A DNA stretch of 64,000 nucleotides, from positions 1-64,000 of the forward strand of contig CAYZTA010000007.1 in the NCBI GenBank assembly GCA_964481145.1, given 5' to 3'. Below the pieces are notes generated by a model that worked only from the letters and a program-made list of their open reading frames with translations, was not told the origin of the DNA and did not search any database. Shown piece after piece: positions 54,718-63,764 of the stretch. Every line of letters starts with the position of its first letter. The first letter of the stretch is position 1. A program made the position numbers and the translations under genes. This stretch comes from Sandaracinus sp964481145 (GTDB lineage: Bacteria > Myxococcota_A > Polyangia > Polyangiales > Sandaracinaceae).

Positions 54718-56388
54718 ATGCTTGCTCTCGTGGCCCACGCCGATTCCGGTCTCGTCGGCACGATGGTCGCCGGGCGCTACCATCTCGTGCGCATGCTCGG
54801 CGACGGCGGGATGGGAGCCGTATACAAAGCGGCGGATCAGGTCCTTCGTCGGTTCGTCGCAATCAAGCTGCTTCATCCGAAGACCGCGCAAAATCCAGCT
54901 TCGGTCGAGCGATTTCAGCGCGAAGCACGCGCGGCGGCCGCCATCGGCCACCCGAACATCATCGAGGTCCTCGACTTCGGCCGCGAGCACGAGCGGCCTT
55001 ACATGGTCATGGAATATCTGCGTGGCCGCTCGCTGGCGCAGGTGATCTCGAACGAAGAGGCGTTGCCCATCGATCGTGCCTGCGCGATCGCGACGCATGC
55101 CCTCGCCGGACTTGCCGCGGCGCACGAGCGCGGGATCCTCCATCGCGATCTCAAACCGGCAAACTTGATGCTCGTCTCACGTTTGGGCGATCGCCACTTC
55201 GTCAAGGTCTGCGATTTCGGCTTTGCCGCGCTCTTCGGCGGAAGCGGACAAAGCGCGGAAGGCAAAACGCTCACGCCCGCGCGCACGCTCGTGGGCACCC
55301 CTGCATACGCCCCTCCCGAGCGCATTCGTGGAGACGAGCGGCGCGATCCGCGCATCGATGTGTATTCCATCGGCGTCGTACTCTTCGAAATGCTCTCGGG
55401 CCGACGGCCTTTCGATGCTCCCACGTTCGCGGAGCTCGCACGAAAGGTCGAGTTCGAGCGTCCGATTTCGCTGCGCGCGCTCCGCCCCGAGGTGCCTGAG
55501 GGGCTCGAATACGCGGTGATGAAAGCCCTTTCCAAATCACGTGAGGGACGCTGGTCGTCCGCAGCCGAATTCGCTTCTGCGCTCGTCCCTTTCGGTGGGC
55601 ACACGGTCGAAGTCGAAAGCGATGGACCCAGCGCATCGTTCACGTTCGAGATGATGCGCCTTCAAACACACGAGATACGAAAAGCTCCCAAGGCCGCCAT
55701 GGATGAGCTCGAGTTCAAGATCGACATGAGCGCATCTGCGTTCGAACGCGGTCCAGGGCAAGACACCGATGTCACGATCCCCATCGTACGTCGCCGCCGA
55801 AACACCACCCCACAAACCGAAACCAGCATGGAATCCATGTTGGTGAAGGGTCGGCTCGTCCTCTCGGTGCTCCGGTTCGTCACCCACCGATTTGGAGAGC
55901 ACGCACTCCGCGATGTGCTTCATGGAATGCCCAGCGAGTTACGAAGCCCTCTCCACACCGGAGTGGAACCCGAATCATGGGTCGAATACGAGTTGTTGCG
56001 TGCGCTGGTCGAACGAATCGATACCCAGCTCGGAGATGACGACCTCAGCATGATCACAGCCTGCGGCCACGCCGCCGCCGATGGCGTGCTCGAATCAGAG
56101 CGCCAAGCGAAGCCTTCTCCACCGGAACTTTTACTCGCAGAAATTCCATCTTTCGTACAGGTCTTGTTTCGCGGAATCGAGCTTCGCGTCCGTCGCCTCG
56201 GACGAGGTTACGGTCGACTGGAGCTCATCGAATCAGGCCCCCCTGCGCTCACGACGAGCGTGATGGCGCTCGGATTGCTCGAAAAGAGCCTCGAACGCTT
56301 TGGCGCCATCGATGTCGAAGCGACGTTGCAGAGCGCACGCGCGCTCGGTGATTTCGAGACGTTGATCGACGTCAGCTGGCTCGCGTGA
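54718..56388 (+). CDS. Ser/Thr protein kinase with uncharacterised C-terminal domain
   Basis: A 556-residue Hanks-type kinase: LGDGGMGAVYKAADQ, catalytic Lys50, HRDLKPAN (142-149), DFG (166-168), GTPAYAPPERIRGD. There is no membrane helix. A 200-residue C-terminal region follows (LRFVTHRFGEHALRDVLHGM, EYELLRALVERIDTQLGDDD, FVQVLFRGIELRVRRLGRGY) resembling myxobacterial DUF2378-type or V4R/haem-NO-like folds, but I cannot assign it. The start is uncertain: the ATGs at 54667, 54718 and 54763 and the GTG at 54730 are all in frame, and none has a good ribosome site. It may be co-transcribed with the propeller lipoprotein. Confidence 0.85.
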   Translation: MLALVAHADSGLVGTMVAGRYHLVRMLGDGGMGAVYKAADQVLRRFVAIKLLHPKTAQNPASVERFQREARAAAAIGHPNIIEVLDFGREHERPYMVMEYLRGRSLAQVISNEEALPIDRACAIATHALAGLAAAHERGILHRDLKPANLMLVSRLGDRHFVKVCDFGFAALFGGSGQSAEGKTLTPARTLVGTPAYAPPERIRGDERRDPRIDVYSIGVVLFEMLSGRRPFDAPTFAELARKVEFERPISLRALRPEVPEGLEYAVMKALSKSREGRWSSAAEFASALVPFGGHTVEVESDGPSASFTFEMMRLQTHEIRKAPKAAMDELEFKIDMSASAFERGPGQDTDVTIPIVRRRRNTTPQTETSMESMLVKGRLVLSVLRFVTHRFGEHALRDVLHGMPSELRSPLHTGVEPESWVEYELLRALVERIDTQLGDDDLSMITACGHAAADGVLESERQAKPSPPELLLAEIPSFVQVLFRGIELRVRRLGRGYGRLELIESGPPALTTSVMALGLLEKSLERFGAIDVEATLQSARALGDFETLIDVSWLA

Positions 56389-56396
56389 ACGTCACG

Positions 56397-57185
56397 TCAG
56401 GACACGATACACATACCGAAAAAGCAGGGGATGACAAAGCACGCAGGGCCGCCTCCACACGTGCATGCACCCCCTGTACAGCCATCCGACGTGTTCGAGC
56501 ATCCATTGTCGCACTCACCACAATGGCTCCCGTCTCGGTCCGTATCGACGCACGTGCCGCCACAACACGCAGGGCTCGTGCCCGTGCACGTGCGACCACA
56601 AGCACCGCAATGATTGATCGTCGAGAGCGATTGGCACGTGCCATCGCAACACGCTTGGCCCGCCGAACAGGAGGGCCCCGATCCGCATCGACAAACGCCC
56701 GAATCGCACGCCTCGCCCGCGCCACAACTCGGCGTGCAGGTCGTCTCCGTGCACGTGCCACCGCTGCATGTTTGATTGGCTGCGCATTCGCGTCCACACC
56801 CGCCGCAGTTCATCCGGTCTGTCATCACGTCTGCACAGCTCTCACCGCAGCACTGCGTTCCCCCCGTGCATGCGCCCTCGGGGCAGCCCCCCCCAGAGCA
56901 TTCGCCGTTCCCGCATGTTTCATCGATTCCACATGCGTTGTCGCAAGCACCACAATGCGAAGCGCTCGTCTGGGTGTCGACGCACGCCCCAGCACAACAA
57001 AGAAACGACCCTGGACACGTCATGGGACATGAACTTCCGTCGCTCGTGCCGGCTTCGATCGAAGTTCGCCCTGCGTCGACATCGACGGCACCTCCTTGAG
57101 CGCATCCCCCAAGACCTACGCCCCAAAGACCCACACAAAGCCATGGAAGAAAGAAAACCGGCACGCGATCTGTAAGCACGGACAT
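56397..57185 (-). CDS. Cys-rich lipoprotein (Stig1-like Cys modules)
   Basis: A 262-residue lipoprotein with a signal (FFLPWLCVGLWGVGLGGC, lipobox LGGC) and about 36 Cys in repeated modules of the kind CCAGACVDTQTSASHCGACD and CCGESCADVMTDRMNCGGCG, typical of secreted myxobacterial Cys-rich proteins (resembling plant Stig1 repeats). The start at ATG 57185 gives the signal peptide; the open frame upstream runs over the divergent trmL gene and is not real. The function is unknown; it may be adhesive or matrix-associated. Confidence 0.75.
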   Translation of the reverse strand: MSVLTDRVPVFFLPWLCVGLWGVGLGGCAQGGAVDVDAGRTSIEAGTSDGSSCPMTCPGSFLCCAGACVDTQTSASHCGACDNACGIDETCGNGECSGGGCPEGACTGGTQCCGESCADVMTDRMNCGGCGRECAANQTCSGGTCTETTCTPSCGAGEACDSGVCRCGSGPSCSAGQACCDGTCQSLSTINHCGACGRTCTGTSPACCGGTCVDTDRDGSHCGECDNGCSNTSDGCTGGACTCGGGPACFVIPCFFGMCIVS

Positions 57186-57275
57186 GCACACCTCGTGTTC
57201 CGCGCCTTCGCGACGAAACGACAAATCGGTGCTTGATTCTAGTGGCTTACCTGCTCCAATCAACTCGCCGTTCAC

Positions 57276-57791
57276 ATGAGCCAGTCCTTGAAACTCCGCA
57301 CACTTCCTCTTTCTCCTCCGTTTCGCGTGGTCCTGCTCGAGCCGGAAATCCCTCCGAACACCGGCGCGATCGCGCGGACGTGCGCCGCGACACAAAGCAA
57401 GCTGCATCTGATCGAACCGCTCGGCTTTCGAATCGACGAGCATTCGCTCCGCCGCGCGGGCGTCGATTATTGGCATCTGGTCGATCTCACGGTGCACCCG
57501 ACGTGGAGCGCTTTCCAAGAAGCCTGCCCCGAAACGCGTCTCCACTTTTTTTCGGCGAACGCTCAACGCAGCTTTCTCGAGGCTGATTTCGAACCCGGTG
57601 ATGCACTCGTCTTCGGACGTGAATCCGTGGGGCTTCCGACATCTCTTTTGGAAGCACATGCCGACTCGGTGTGGGGCATTCCCACGAGCGGCGGTGTTCG
57701 TTCCCTCAACCTCTCGAACGCCGCTGCCATCGTGCTCTACGAAGCGTTACGCAAAACGGGCGCCCTCGATCACCCCTTCATCGGAGATTGA
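57276..57791 (+). CDS. trmL: tRNA (cytidine/uridine-34-2'-O)-methyltransferase TrmL
   Basis: A SpoU-class knotted methyltransferase that 2'-O-methylates the wobble base. The 171-residue product has EPEIPPNTGAIARTCAAT (motif 1 with Asn), ALVFGRESVGLP (motif 2) and IPTSGGVRSLNLSNAAAIVL (motif 3). The length matches TrmL. It is followed by the M23 peptidase gene 8 bp later, so they may share a transcript. Confidence 0.94.
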   Translation: MSQSLKLRTLPLSPPFRVVLLEPEIPPNTGAIARTCAATQSKLHLIEPLGFRIDEHSLRRAGVDYWHLVDLTVHPTWSAFQEACPETRLHFFSANAQRSFLEADFEPGDALVFGRESVGLPTSLLEAHADSVWGIPTSGGVRSLNLSNAAAIVLYEALRKTGALDHPFIGD

Positions 57792-57799
57792 TCCCCCGC

Positions 57800-58459
57800 A
57801 TGCATCTCCATCGCGCACTCTACCTCGCCGCGTTGCTGACACTCACGATCGCATCCGTCGGCGTTGCGCAAGAGCCAGCTCCAGAAGGACGACCCGTTCT
57901 TGAAATCGATGCGCCACGCGCCATCCGCGTGGCGATGGGAGGAACGCCGCCCGAAGCCTGGACCGCTGCGATCCCAGGTGAAGCCGCATCCGACTTACGC
58001 TGGCCCGTCCAAGGCGGACGACTCTGGCGTGGATATGGAACGCATGCGCGCCTCGCTCGGACCAAGCGCGGCACCCTGCGTCGTTTGCGAAGACGACACC
58101 GCCATGAAGGCGTCGACATCGGCGCCGCTCCTGGCACGCCGATCCTTGCCGCCAATGACGGTCTGGTCATCTACAGCGACAACGGCATGCGTGGATACGG
58201 CAACGTGGTGGTGCTCGTGCATCGAGACGCGAGCATCACGCTCTATGCGCATTGCAGCGCAATCTATGTCGCGGCGGGCGCTCTGGTCACGCGCGGTCAG
58301 GTGATCGCCGCCGTCGGAGCCACGGGGTTGGCCCATGGCCCGCATCTTCATTTCGAGTGGCGCGTGGGCGGCCTTACCCGCGATCCACTCCGGCATTTCG
58401 TCGAACGACCAAGCCCCGCTCGAACCGAAGAAGTCGAGGACGACGTCAATGAGCCATAG
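57800..58459 (+). CDS. Exported M23 family (LytM) peptidase
   Basis: A 219-residue peptidoglycan hydrolase or regulator with a signal peptide (LYLAALLTLTIASVGVAQ) and an intact zinc site: His102 and Asp106 (HEGVDIGAAPGTP), His182 and His184 (HGPHLHFEW), and the supporting His in YAHC. The frame is open 129 bases upstream, but the ATG at 57800 gives the signal peptide. It might act as an endopeptidase in the cell wall, close to envelope-related genes. Confidence 0.92.
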   Translation: MHLHRALYLAALLTLTIASVGVAQEPAPEGRPVLEIDAPRAIRVAMGGTPPEAWTAAIPGEAASDLRWPVQGGRLWRGYGTHARLARTKRGTLRRLRRRHRHEGVDIGAAPGTPILAANDGLVIYSDNGMRGYGNVVVLVHRDASITLYAHCSAIYVAAGALVTRGQVIAAVGATGLAHGPHLHFEWRVGGLTRDPLRHFVERPSPARTEEVEDDVNEP

Positions 58460-58486
58460 GGGGCGTCTTCGGACACGCCCCAGGGC

Positions 58487-61033
58487 TCAAAAGACCTGCA
58501 CCACAGGCTCATCGGTCCCTCCCTCACCCATCGTCCCCGACGCCCCCGGAGAGAACCCACCGCGGCCACCTCCGCCAGCCACACCTGCGCGCTCCACCAT
58601 CACGCTCGCCGAGGCGGTGTCTCGATATCCCGGATCACCACCTCGAACGTAGATGCCATGGCTGCCGCCTCCACAGCCGCCACCACCTCCTCCACCCGCG
58701 CCACCGCGACCGCCATCGCCGCCACGGCCACCGCTTCGCGCGCACCAAAAGCGACCGACGCCTCCACCCATGCCCGTGCCGCCCGCACCACCCGCGGCGC
58801 CGATGCCACCATCGCCGCCACGACCGCCGCTCGCCGTCACCACGCGGACCGTATCCTCGAACGTCGGTCCTGCACCGTCACGCAAAAGCACGAGCACACC
58901 GATCGAATATCCAGCGCCTCCACCACCATTGGCCTTTGGCGCGCCGCAGCCTCCACTGCCGCCTCCGCCACCGCTCCCACCGCTTTGGTCGTTGCACACG
59001 CCTGTCGTTCCCGCGATGACCTCGTAGCCGCCCCCTGCGGTCGCGCCACCGCCTCCACTGCCATCGCTCCCCTCGGTGCCGTCGGTGCCCGATCGTCCGG
59101 ACAAACGCCCGAACGCATCCACCGAAGGCGGAGCGCCGCAACCCAGCCCCCCTGCGCCATTCGCACCCGATTCACCATCTCCGCCATTGCCACCATCGCG
59201 CAGGAGCGTCGGGTTGTCGTCGCAGAAATTGCAGACATCACGATTGGTCGGCGCGTTGTATGAAAGCTCGCCCGCGCTTCCCGGGCGCGGACCACGACCC
59301 GTGCCTGCCGCGGGATTCGGTGTCGCGAGCTCGATCACCCGTTCGATATCGCACACTCCGCCCACCGTGAAATCGGTGCACCCTGCATTCGCGCAAGGAG
59401 CTCCATTCCGACAAATATTGCCGGGGCATTCAGCCGCTCCACCCTGCCCACCGCTCACATCGACGGTGCGACACATATGACGACCGCCCGTGCCTCCGGC
59501 CACGGAAGCACAGATTCCGGACCCGCTCGTTCCAGGCGCTCCTTCGCCACCGCTCGTCCCATCGAGCTCGCGCAAACTCGTAAACCCCCAATCGAGCAAG
59601 TTCGCGCTCGAATCACGGCCCCGAATTCCGTCGCTTCCACGCCCAGCAAGCACAGTCATCGCCGCAAAACGAACCGCCGGCCCGCAACCGTCGAGCAACA
59701 TCGCCGTGCTTCCCATCCCGGGCTCCGTGGCATCGCTCCCCTGCACCACGAACCCTTCGATGCGCGTCGGCTCGGTGATGTTGCGACACGTCATCGGAGG
59801 GGCGCCTGCGGCGCGCGACCTGTCCTCGATGAGCACCGGATAGAGCTCGAGATCGCGATCCCGAAAATCGGGCGAATACCCTCCGAACACACTCACGCCA
59901 GAGACCACCTCGAAGGCGCCGTCGTACACGCCGCGCGAGACGAGCACGTCTTTGCCTTCGGTGCGGGCACGCGTCTGCGCGGCCGCGATCGTGCGCATCG
60001 GTCGAGCGAGCGTGCCAGGCTCGGTGTCGCTGCCCGTGACGCTCACGTAAATGAAATCCGTCGTGTCATCGGAGACGCCGTCGCAATCGGCGTCTCCACC
60101 GATCGCCGGAGGCGGCCCTTCTCCATCCCAACGCTCGCACTCACACCCATTCGCGAGGATTCCATCGACATCGACGAAGCCTTCGAGGCAATCGATGTCG
60201 CACGTCACGCCGGCTCCCGCCGGAAGACATTCAGCCCGCATGTTGGGCCCAGGCTCGACACATGGCGTCGCGCACGCACCGCAGTGAAGACGCGCCGTGT
60301 ATCGACCCTCTTCGTCACGAAAATCCTCGTCGATGACGCCGTCGCAATCGTCGTCGCTCTCGTTGCACGCTTCATGGAGCGCGGGCTCACATGCGCTCGG
60401 CCCCTCCGCACCACAACGCTGGACTCCAGCGCAACGCTGCGTTGGATCGCTCGGCTCGAGCAAACATGCAAGCTCGACATCTTCCGTCCCCGGACCACAC
60501 GCACAAATGCCGCTCGTCGGGACGCATTGCGCCATGCCGTCGCCGGGCATCGGCGCACAGTCGAATCCGTCTGGGCACTCGAACCCCATACCGCAAGGCT
60601 GACCACAACGCAGAGCGCCCGTCGCCGTCTCGAGGCAGCGCGCACCGACGATCCGCAGCCCGCAATCCTCATCGCTCGTGCAAGGCAAGCAGAGCGACGG
60701 AACGTCGGGCACACACGCTCCGTCGCCGGCCGCATGAAAGCCCAGTGGACAACTGCGCATCACACACATCGGGCCGAGCGCAGGATCGTCATCACAGGCG
60801 ACCTCTGCCGCTGTCGGAAAGACATTCGCGCAATCGATCCCGCAACTTCCACACGCATCGACACGGCGATACGCGCCATCGGGATCGACGAATCCCTCGT
60901 CGATGATCCCATCACAGTCATCGTCCGCGAGATTGCACATCTCGGGCACTCCACATATGTGGGCCTCGTAACACCCCGAGAGGGTCATCACGCATGCAAG
61001 AGAAAGGATCCGGATTTCAGCGCGCGAGAACAT
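58487..61033 (-). CDS. Giant MopE-motif, Gly-rich lipoprotein (paralogue 1)
   Basis: An 848-residue secreted lipoprotein. A signal peptide ends with LTLSGCYEA, followed by two putative metal-binding motifs (CNLADDDCDGIIDEGF and CNESDDDCDGVIDEDF), Cys-rich modules, a beta-helix-like central region (FIYVSVTGSDTEPGTLARPM, VSRGVYDGAFEVVSGVSVFG), and a Gly/Ala/Ser-rich C-terminal half with long Gly runs. Its ATG has AGGAG 6 nt upstream. It starts within the last 17 bases of its paralogue, so both are co-translated. The function is unknown; it is probably a surface or matrix protein. A long antisense frame opposite it is an artefact of the Gly-rich code. Confidence 0.8.
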   Translation of the reverse strand: MFSRAEIRILSLACVMTLSGCYEAHICGVPEMCNLADDDCDGIIDEGFVDPDGAYRRVDACGSCGIDCANVFPTAAEVACDDDPALGPMCVMRSCPLGFHAAGDGACVPDVPSLCLPCTSDEDCGLRIVGARCLETATGALRCGQPCGMGFECPDGFDCAPMPGDGMAQCVPTSGICACGPGTEDVELACLLEPSDPTQRCAGVQRCGAEGPSACEPALHEACNESDDDCDGVIDEDFRDEEGRYTARLHCGACATPCVEPGPNMRAECLPAGAGVTCDIDCLEGFVDVDGILANGCECERWDGEGPPPAIGGDADCDGVSDDTTDFIYVSVTGSDTEPGTLARPMRTIAAAQTRARTEGKDVLVSRGVYDGAFEVVSGVSVFGGYSPDFRDRDLELYPVLIEDRSRAAGAPPMTCRNITEPTRIEGFVVQGSDATEPGMGSTAMLLDGCGPAVRFAAMTVLAGRGSDGIRGRDSSANLLDWGFTSLRELDGTSGGEGAPGTSGSGICASVAGGTGGRHMCRTVDVSGGQGGAAECPGNICRNGAPCANAGCTDFTVGGVCDIERVIELATPNPAAGTGRGPRPGSAGELSYNAPTNRDVCNFCDDNPTLLRDGGNGGDGESGANGAGGLGCGAPPSVDAFGRLSGRSGTDGTEGSDGSGGGGATAGGGYEVIAGTTGVCNDQSGGSGGGGGSGGCGAPKANGGGGAGYSIGVLVLLRDGAGPTFEDTVRVVTASGGRGGDGGIGAAGGAGGTGMGGGVGRFWCARSGGRGGDGGRGGAGGGGGGGCGGGSHGIYVRGGDPGYRDTASASVMVERAGVAGGGGRGGFSPGASGTMGEGGTDEPVVQVF

Positions 61034-63704
61034 CGACCGCTCCTCCCTCGACTCCGTCACGCGCCGCCGACGCGCCTCCACCACCACGGCCGGCAAGGCC
61101 TCCTCGACCCAACTGGAACGTGTTTTCGACACGCCATGCCGCCACCCCCGCAGGTTCGCTTCGGAGCCCCGTCATCCACACTCCTACCGACGCACCGCCG
61201 CAACCACCGCCACCCCCACCACCAGCCCCGCCATTGCCACCTTGACCGCCACGCGCGCCAGGAAAGGGCCCCGAGAGGGTCGGTGTCGATCGCTCACTGC
61301 GCTCGAGCGTGCCACCAAACGCCCCGTTCGCGCCGCGGCCGCCATCGCCTCCCGCGCCGCCATCGCCCCCGCGTCCACCATCGCTCGGCACGATGGTCAC
61401 CCCGCGGATCGTCGGGATCGCAGCTTCACCACGCGAATATCGAACCAAAATCGCGACGGACGGCGCGCCACTCGTGCCTCCCAGCCCAGCGACGCCACCA
61501 CAACCGCCTGCGCCGCCGCCACCGCCGCCGCCGCCCAGACCATCAGGGAACTCGCAAACACCGGCATACCAATCCATCGAAGCGCCTCCGCCCGCACCAC
61601 CTCCACCGCCGCCGCTTCCGGCCCGCCCTGGAGTTCCGGCCGTGGTGTCGGCGCCAATCCATCGATCTTCTTCGAAGCGTCCGAAGGGTTCGCGGCATTC
61701 GTTGCCCGCCGTGCCATTCGTTCCCGCCGACCCCGGTCGCCCTGGCTGTGGCCCCATGAAGTTGGTGGGCACCGAGAAATCGGCCAACCCGCAACAAACA
61801 GCAGAGGGGCACGTCCCCCGATCACGCGTGATGGGGCCCGCCGAATCTTGACCCCCCGAGCCGCCCGCGCCGCCTTCCGCGGCTCCCGCCGCACGCCCCG
61901 GAGCGCCACTCGGCTGAAACGCCGACATCATCGGGCAACGCGGCGAGCCGCCATCGCCTCCAGCGACATCCACTCCGCCACACGCATTTCGGCCGCCCGA
62001 CCCACCACGCACGGTGTTGCGCGGATCACCGGTCAAACAACGATGCATCGCGTCCTCAGCGGCCGCACGAGGCCTCTCGCCAACGCTCGGCACCGTCATC
62101 GCAGACACACCCGCCGCTCCATTCGTGCCGGCCATGCCGCTCCCTGGCACGCCCGCGCGGACCGTGAGGTCTCGAAGCGCGAGGTTCGGACCAGGATCGA
62201 GCACATACGCACCGAACGCGGCTTCGCCGGGTGAGGCTGCGTCGACCCCACGCAGCGCGATCCACTCCACGATCGTCGAAGTGCTCCCCGCGCCTCGAAT
62301 TTCGAGGGCGGCTCCGCCCGGTGCGGTCGTGTCCGTGGGCGCTCGGACCTCTACACGGAACCCATCGGGGTCGAGAGACAAGAAATCTCGTCGATAACCA
62401 CCATGCAACTGTACCCCATCCGGCACATGCAGCGTCTCGGTATACACCCCGACCGCCACGAACACGTGAGGCCGCGGCGCAGCCGTCGTGAGCGAAGCCG
62501 CGGCACGTGAAAGCGCGACGTCGATGGTGCGAAGAGGACGCGTGGGCGACCCAGGCCACGAATCGTTGCCATCGTGTGCCACGTAGAAGCTCTCCACGAC
62601 GATGCCATCGGCGCCATCGCAGTTCACATCGAGCATGTCACCGCTCGTCCGCACTGGCCCTGGCGCATCGCTCATCGCGCTCACCGTGCATTCACAGCCC
62701 GTCGCGATATCGCGATCCGCATCGATACGATCGCCCGGCATGACCCCATCGTCGGCATCGGGACAATGAAGAACACAGCTCGGCGCGAAAGGATCGCCAC
62801 CGCACACGAGATCTCCTTCGGGGACCGCGCTCATCGTGCAATCGACACCACACTCCCCGCAGTGATGAACGTCGAGGCTGTACGCACCGCGCGCATCGCG
62901 GAATCCATCATCGATTTCGCCATTGCAGTCGTTGTCGATCTCGTCGCACACCTCGGCCATCACGCTGCATTCCGAGAGCACGCCATCGGCGCAGACGGCG
63001 CTTCCTGCACAGCGATTTCCGTCGGGGTCGAAGAGCGCACACGCAAGCGCGAAGGCGTCCCCGGGATCACACGAACAGCTGCCGCCGCTCGGAACACACA
63101 CTCCATCGGTGCATGCATATCCGTCGGGGCAGCCGAGCGCGCAATCGATCGCGCAGCGACGTTCTCCCGCGGCGAGGACGCATCCTGCGCCGTCGAAATC
63201 GCCACAATCACCGTCATCCGCGCACGCCAAGCACAAGTGCTCGAAGAGGGCCACGCATTGCCCAGTATGCGAGGGCGTGAATCCTTCTTCACAACGGGTC
63301 GCGATGCACTTGGGAGTCTCGTCGACGAGCCCACAGCTCACTTCGAGTGAGCGAGCGACCCGTGCGGGATTGCATGCGCGACCACATCCTCCGCAATGCG
63401 CTGGATGCACGTATCGCCCGAGCGAATCTCGAAAATCCTCGTCGACCCGCAAATCCCCATCGCAAAGACCGCCGTCGAGACAGCCCCCCTCGCGCGCGCC
63501 TCCGTCGAGCGCGGTGACCGCGACGAGCCCATCGAGGTCGTCGTCGAGACCGTTGCAGATCTCGGGAACTGGCATGGGGCCAGGCCCCGCCTCCCACACT
63601 TCGATATCGACCCCGGCACGTGCCCCGCACCCCATCACGAGCGCAAACACCATCGCGATCCGAACACACCGACGTGAAGGAAGTTCGCTCGAAGAAAAAA
63701 GCAT
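61017..63704 (-). CDS. Giant MopE-motif, Gly-rich lipoprotein (paralogue 2)
   Basis: An 895-residue paralogue with the same order: signal peptide with lipobox (ALVMGCGAR), DDD-type motifs (CNGLDDDLDGLV, CDEIDNDCNGEIDDGF), Cys-rich modules, a right-handed beta-helix-like part (FYVAHDGNDSWPGSPTRPLR, HVFVAVGVYTETLHVPDGVQ), and a Gly-rich end (GGGGGGAGG-type runs). One acidic motif lacks the second Cys. It is first of the pair and follows a secretin gene on the same strand by 60 bp, so it may belong to a surface-organelle region. It may be anchored to the outer membrane (inferred). Confidence 0.8.
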   Translation of the reverse strand: MLFSSSELPSRRCVRIAMVFALVMGCGARAGVDIEVWEAGPGPMPVPEICNGLDDDLDGLVAVTALDGGAREGGCLDGGLCDGDLRVDEDFRDSLGRYVHPAHCGGCGRACNPARVARSLEVSCGLVDETPKCIATRCEEGFTPSHTGQCVALFEHLCLACADDGDCGDFDGAGCVLAAGERRCAIDCALGCPDGYACTDGVCVPSGGSCSCDPGDAFALACALFDPDGNRCAGSAVCADGVLSECSVMAEVCDEIDNDCNGEIDDGFRDARGAYSLDVHHCGECGVDCTMSAVPEGDLVCGGDPFAPSCVLHCPDADDGVMPGDRIDADRDIATGCECTVSAMSDAPGPVRTSGDMLDVNCDGADGIVVESFYVAHDGNDSWPGSPTRPLRTIDVALSRAAASLTTAAPRPHVFVAVGVYTETLHVPDGVQLHGGYRRDFLSLDPDGFRVEVRAPTDTTAPGGAALEIRGAGSTSTIVEWIALRGVDAASPGEAAFGAYVLDPGPNLALRDLTVRAGVPGSGMAGTNGAAGVSAMTVPSVGERPRAAAEDAMHRCLTGDPRNTVRGGSGGRNACGGVDVAGGDGGSPRCPMMSAFQPSGAPGRAAGAAEGGAGGSGGQDSAGPITRDRGTCPSAVCCGLADFSVPTNFMGPQPGRPGSAGTNGTAGNECREPFGRFEEDRWIGADTTAGTPGRAGSGGGGGGAGGGASMDWYAGVCEFPDGLGGGGGGGGAGGCGGVAGLGGTSGAPSVAILVRYSRGEAAIPTIRGVTIVPSDGGRGGDGGAGGDGGRGANGAFGGTLERSERSTPTLSGPFPGARGGQGGNGGAGGGGGGGCGGASVGVWMTGLRSEPAGVAAWRVENTFQLGRGGLAGRGGGGASAARDGVEGGAVDVLAR

Positions 63705-63721
63705 GGGTCGCAGTATACGGA

Positions 63722-63747
63722 GCCCGTCTGCAAGGTTGTAGACGGGC
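63722..63747. terminator. Hairpin between pilQ and the giant lipoprotein pair
   Basis: GCCCGTCT and AGACGGGC pair exactly around ten bases, extended inward by further pairs including one G-U. It sits right after the secretin stop on the minus strand, where it would end that transcript. There is no U-tract. Confidence 0.5.
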
Positions 63748-63764
63748 CGGTACGATTCCGACTG

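Noticed and set aside
59477..61759. Plus-strand frame of 760 residues opposite the Gly-rich lipoproteins
   Set aside because: The reverse complement of Gly-rich code reads as Pro/Arg/His-rich noise; no domain.
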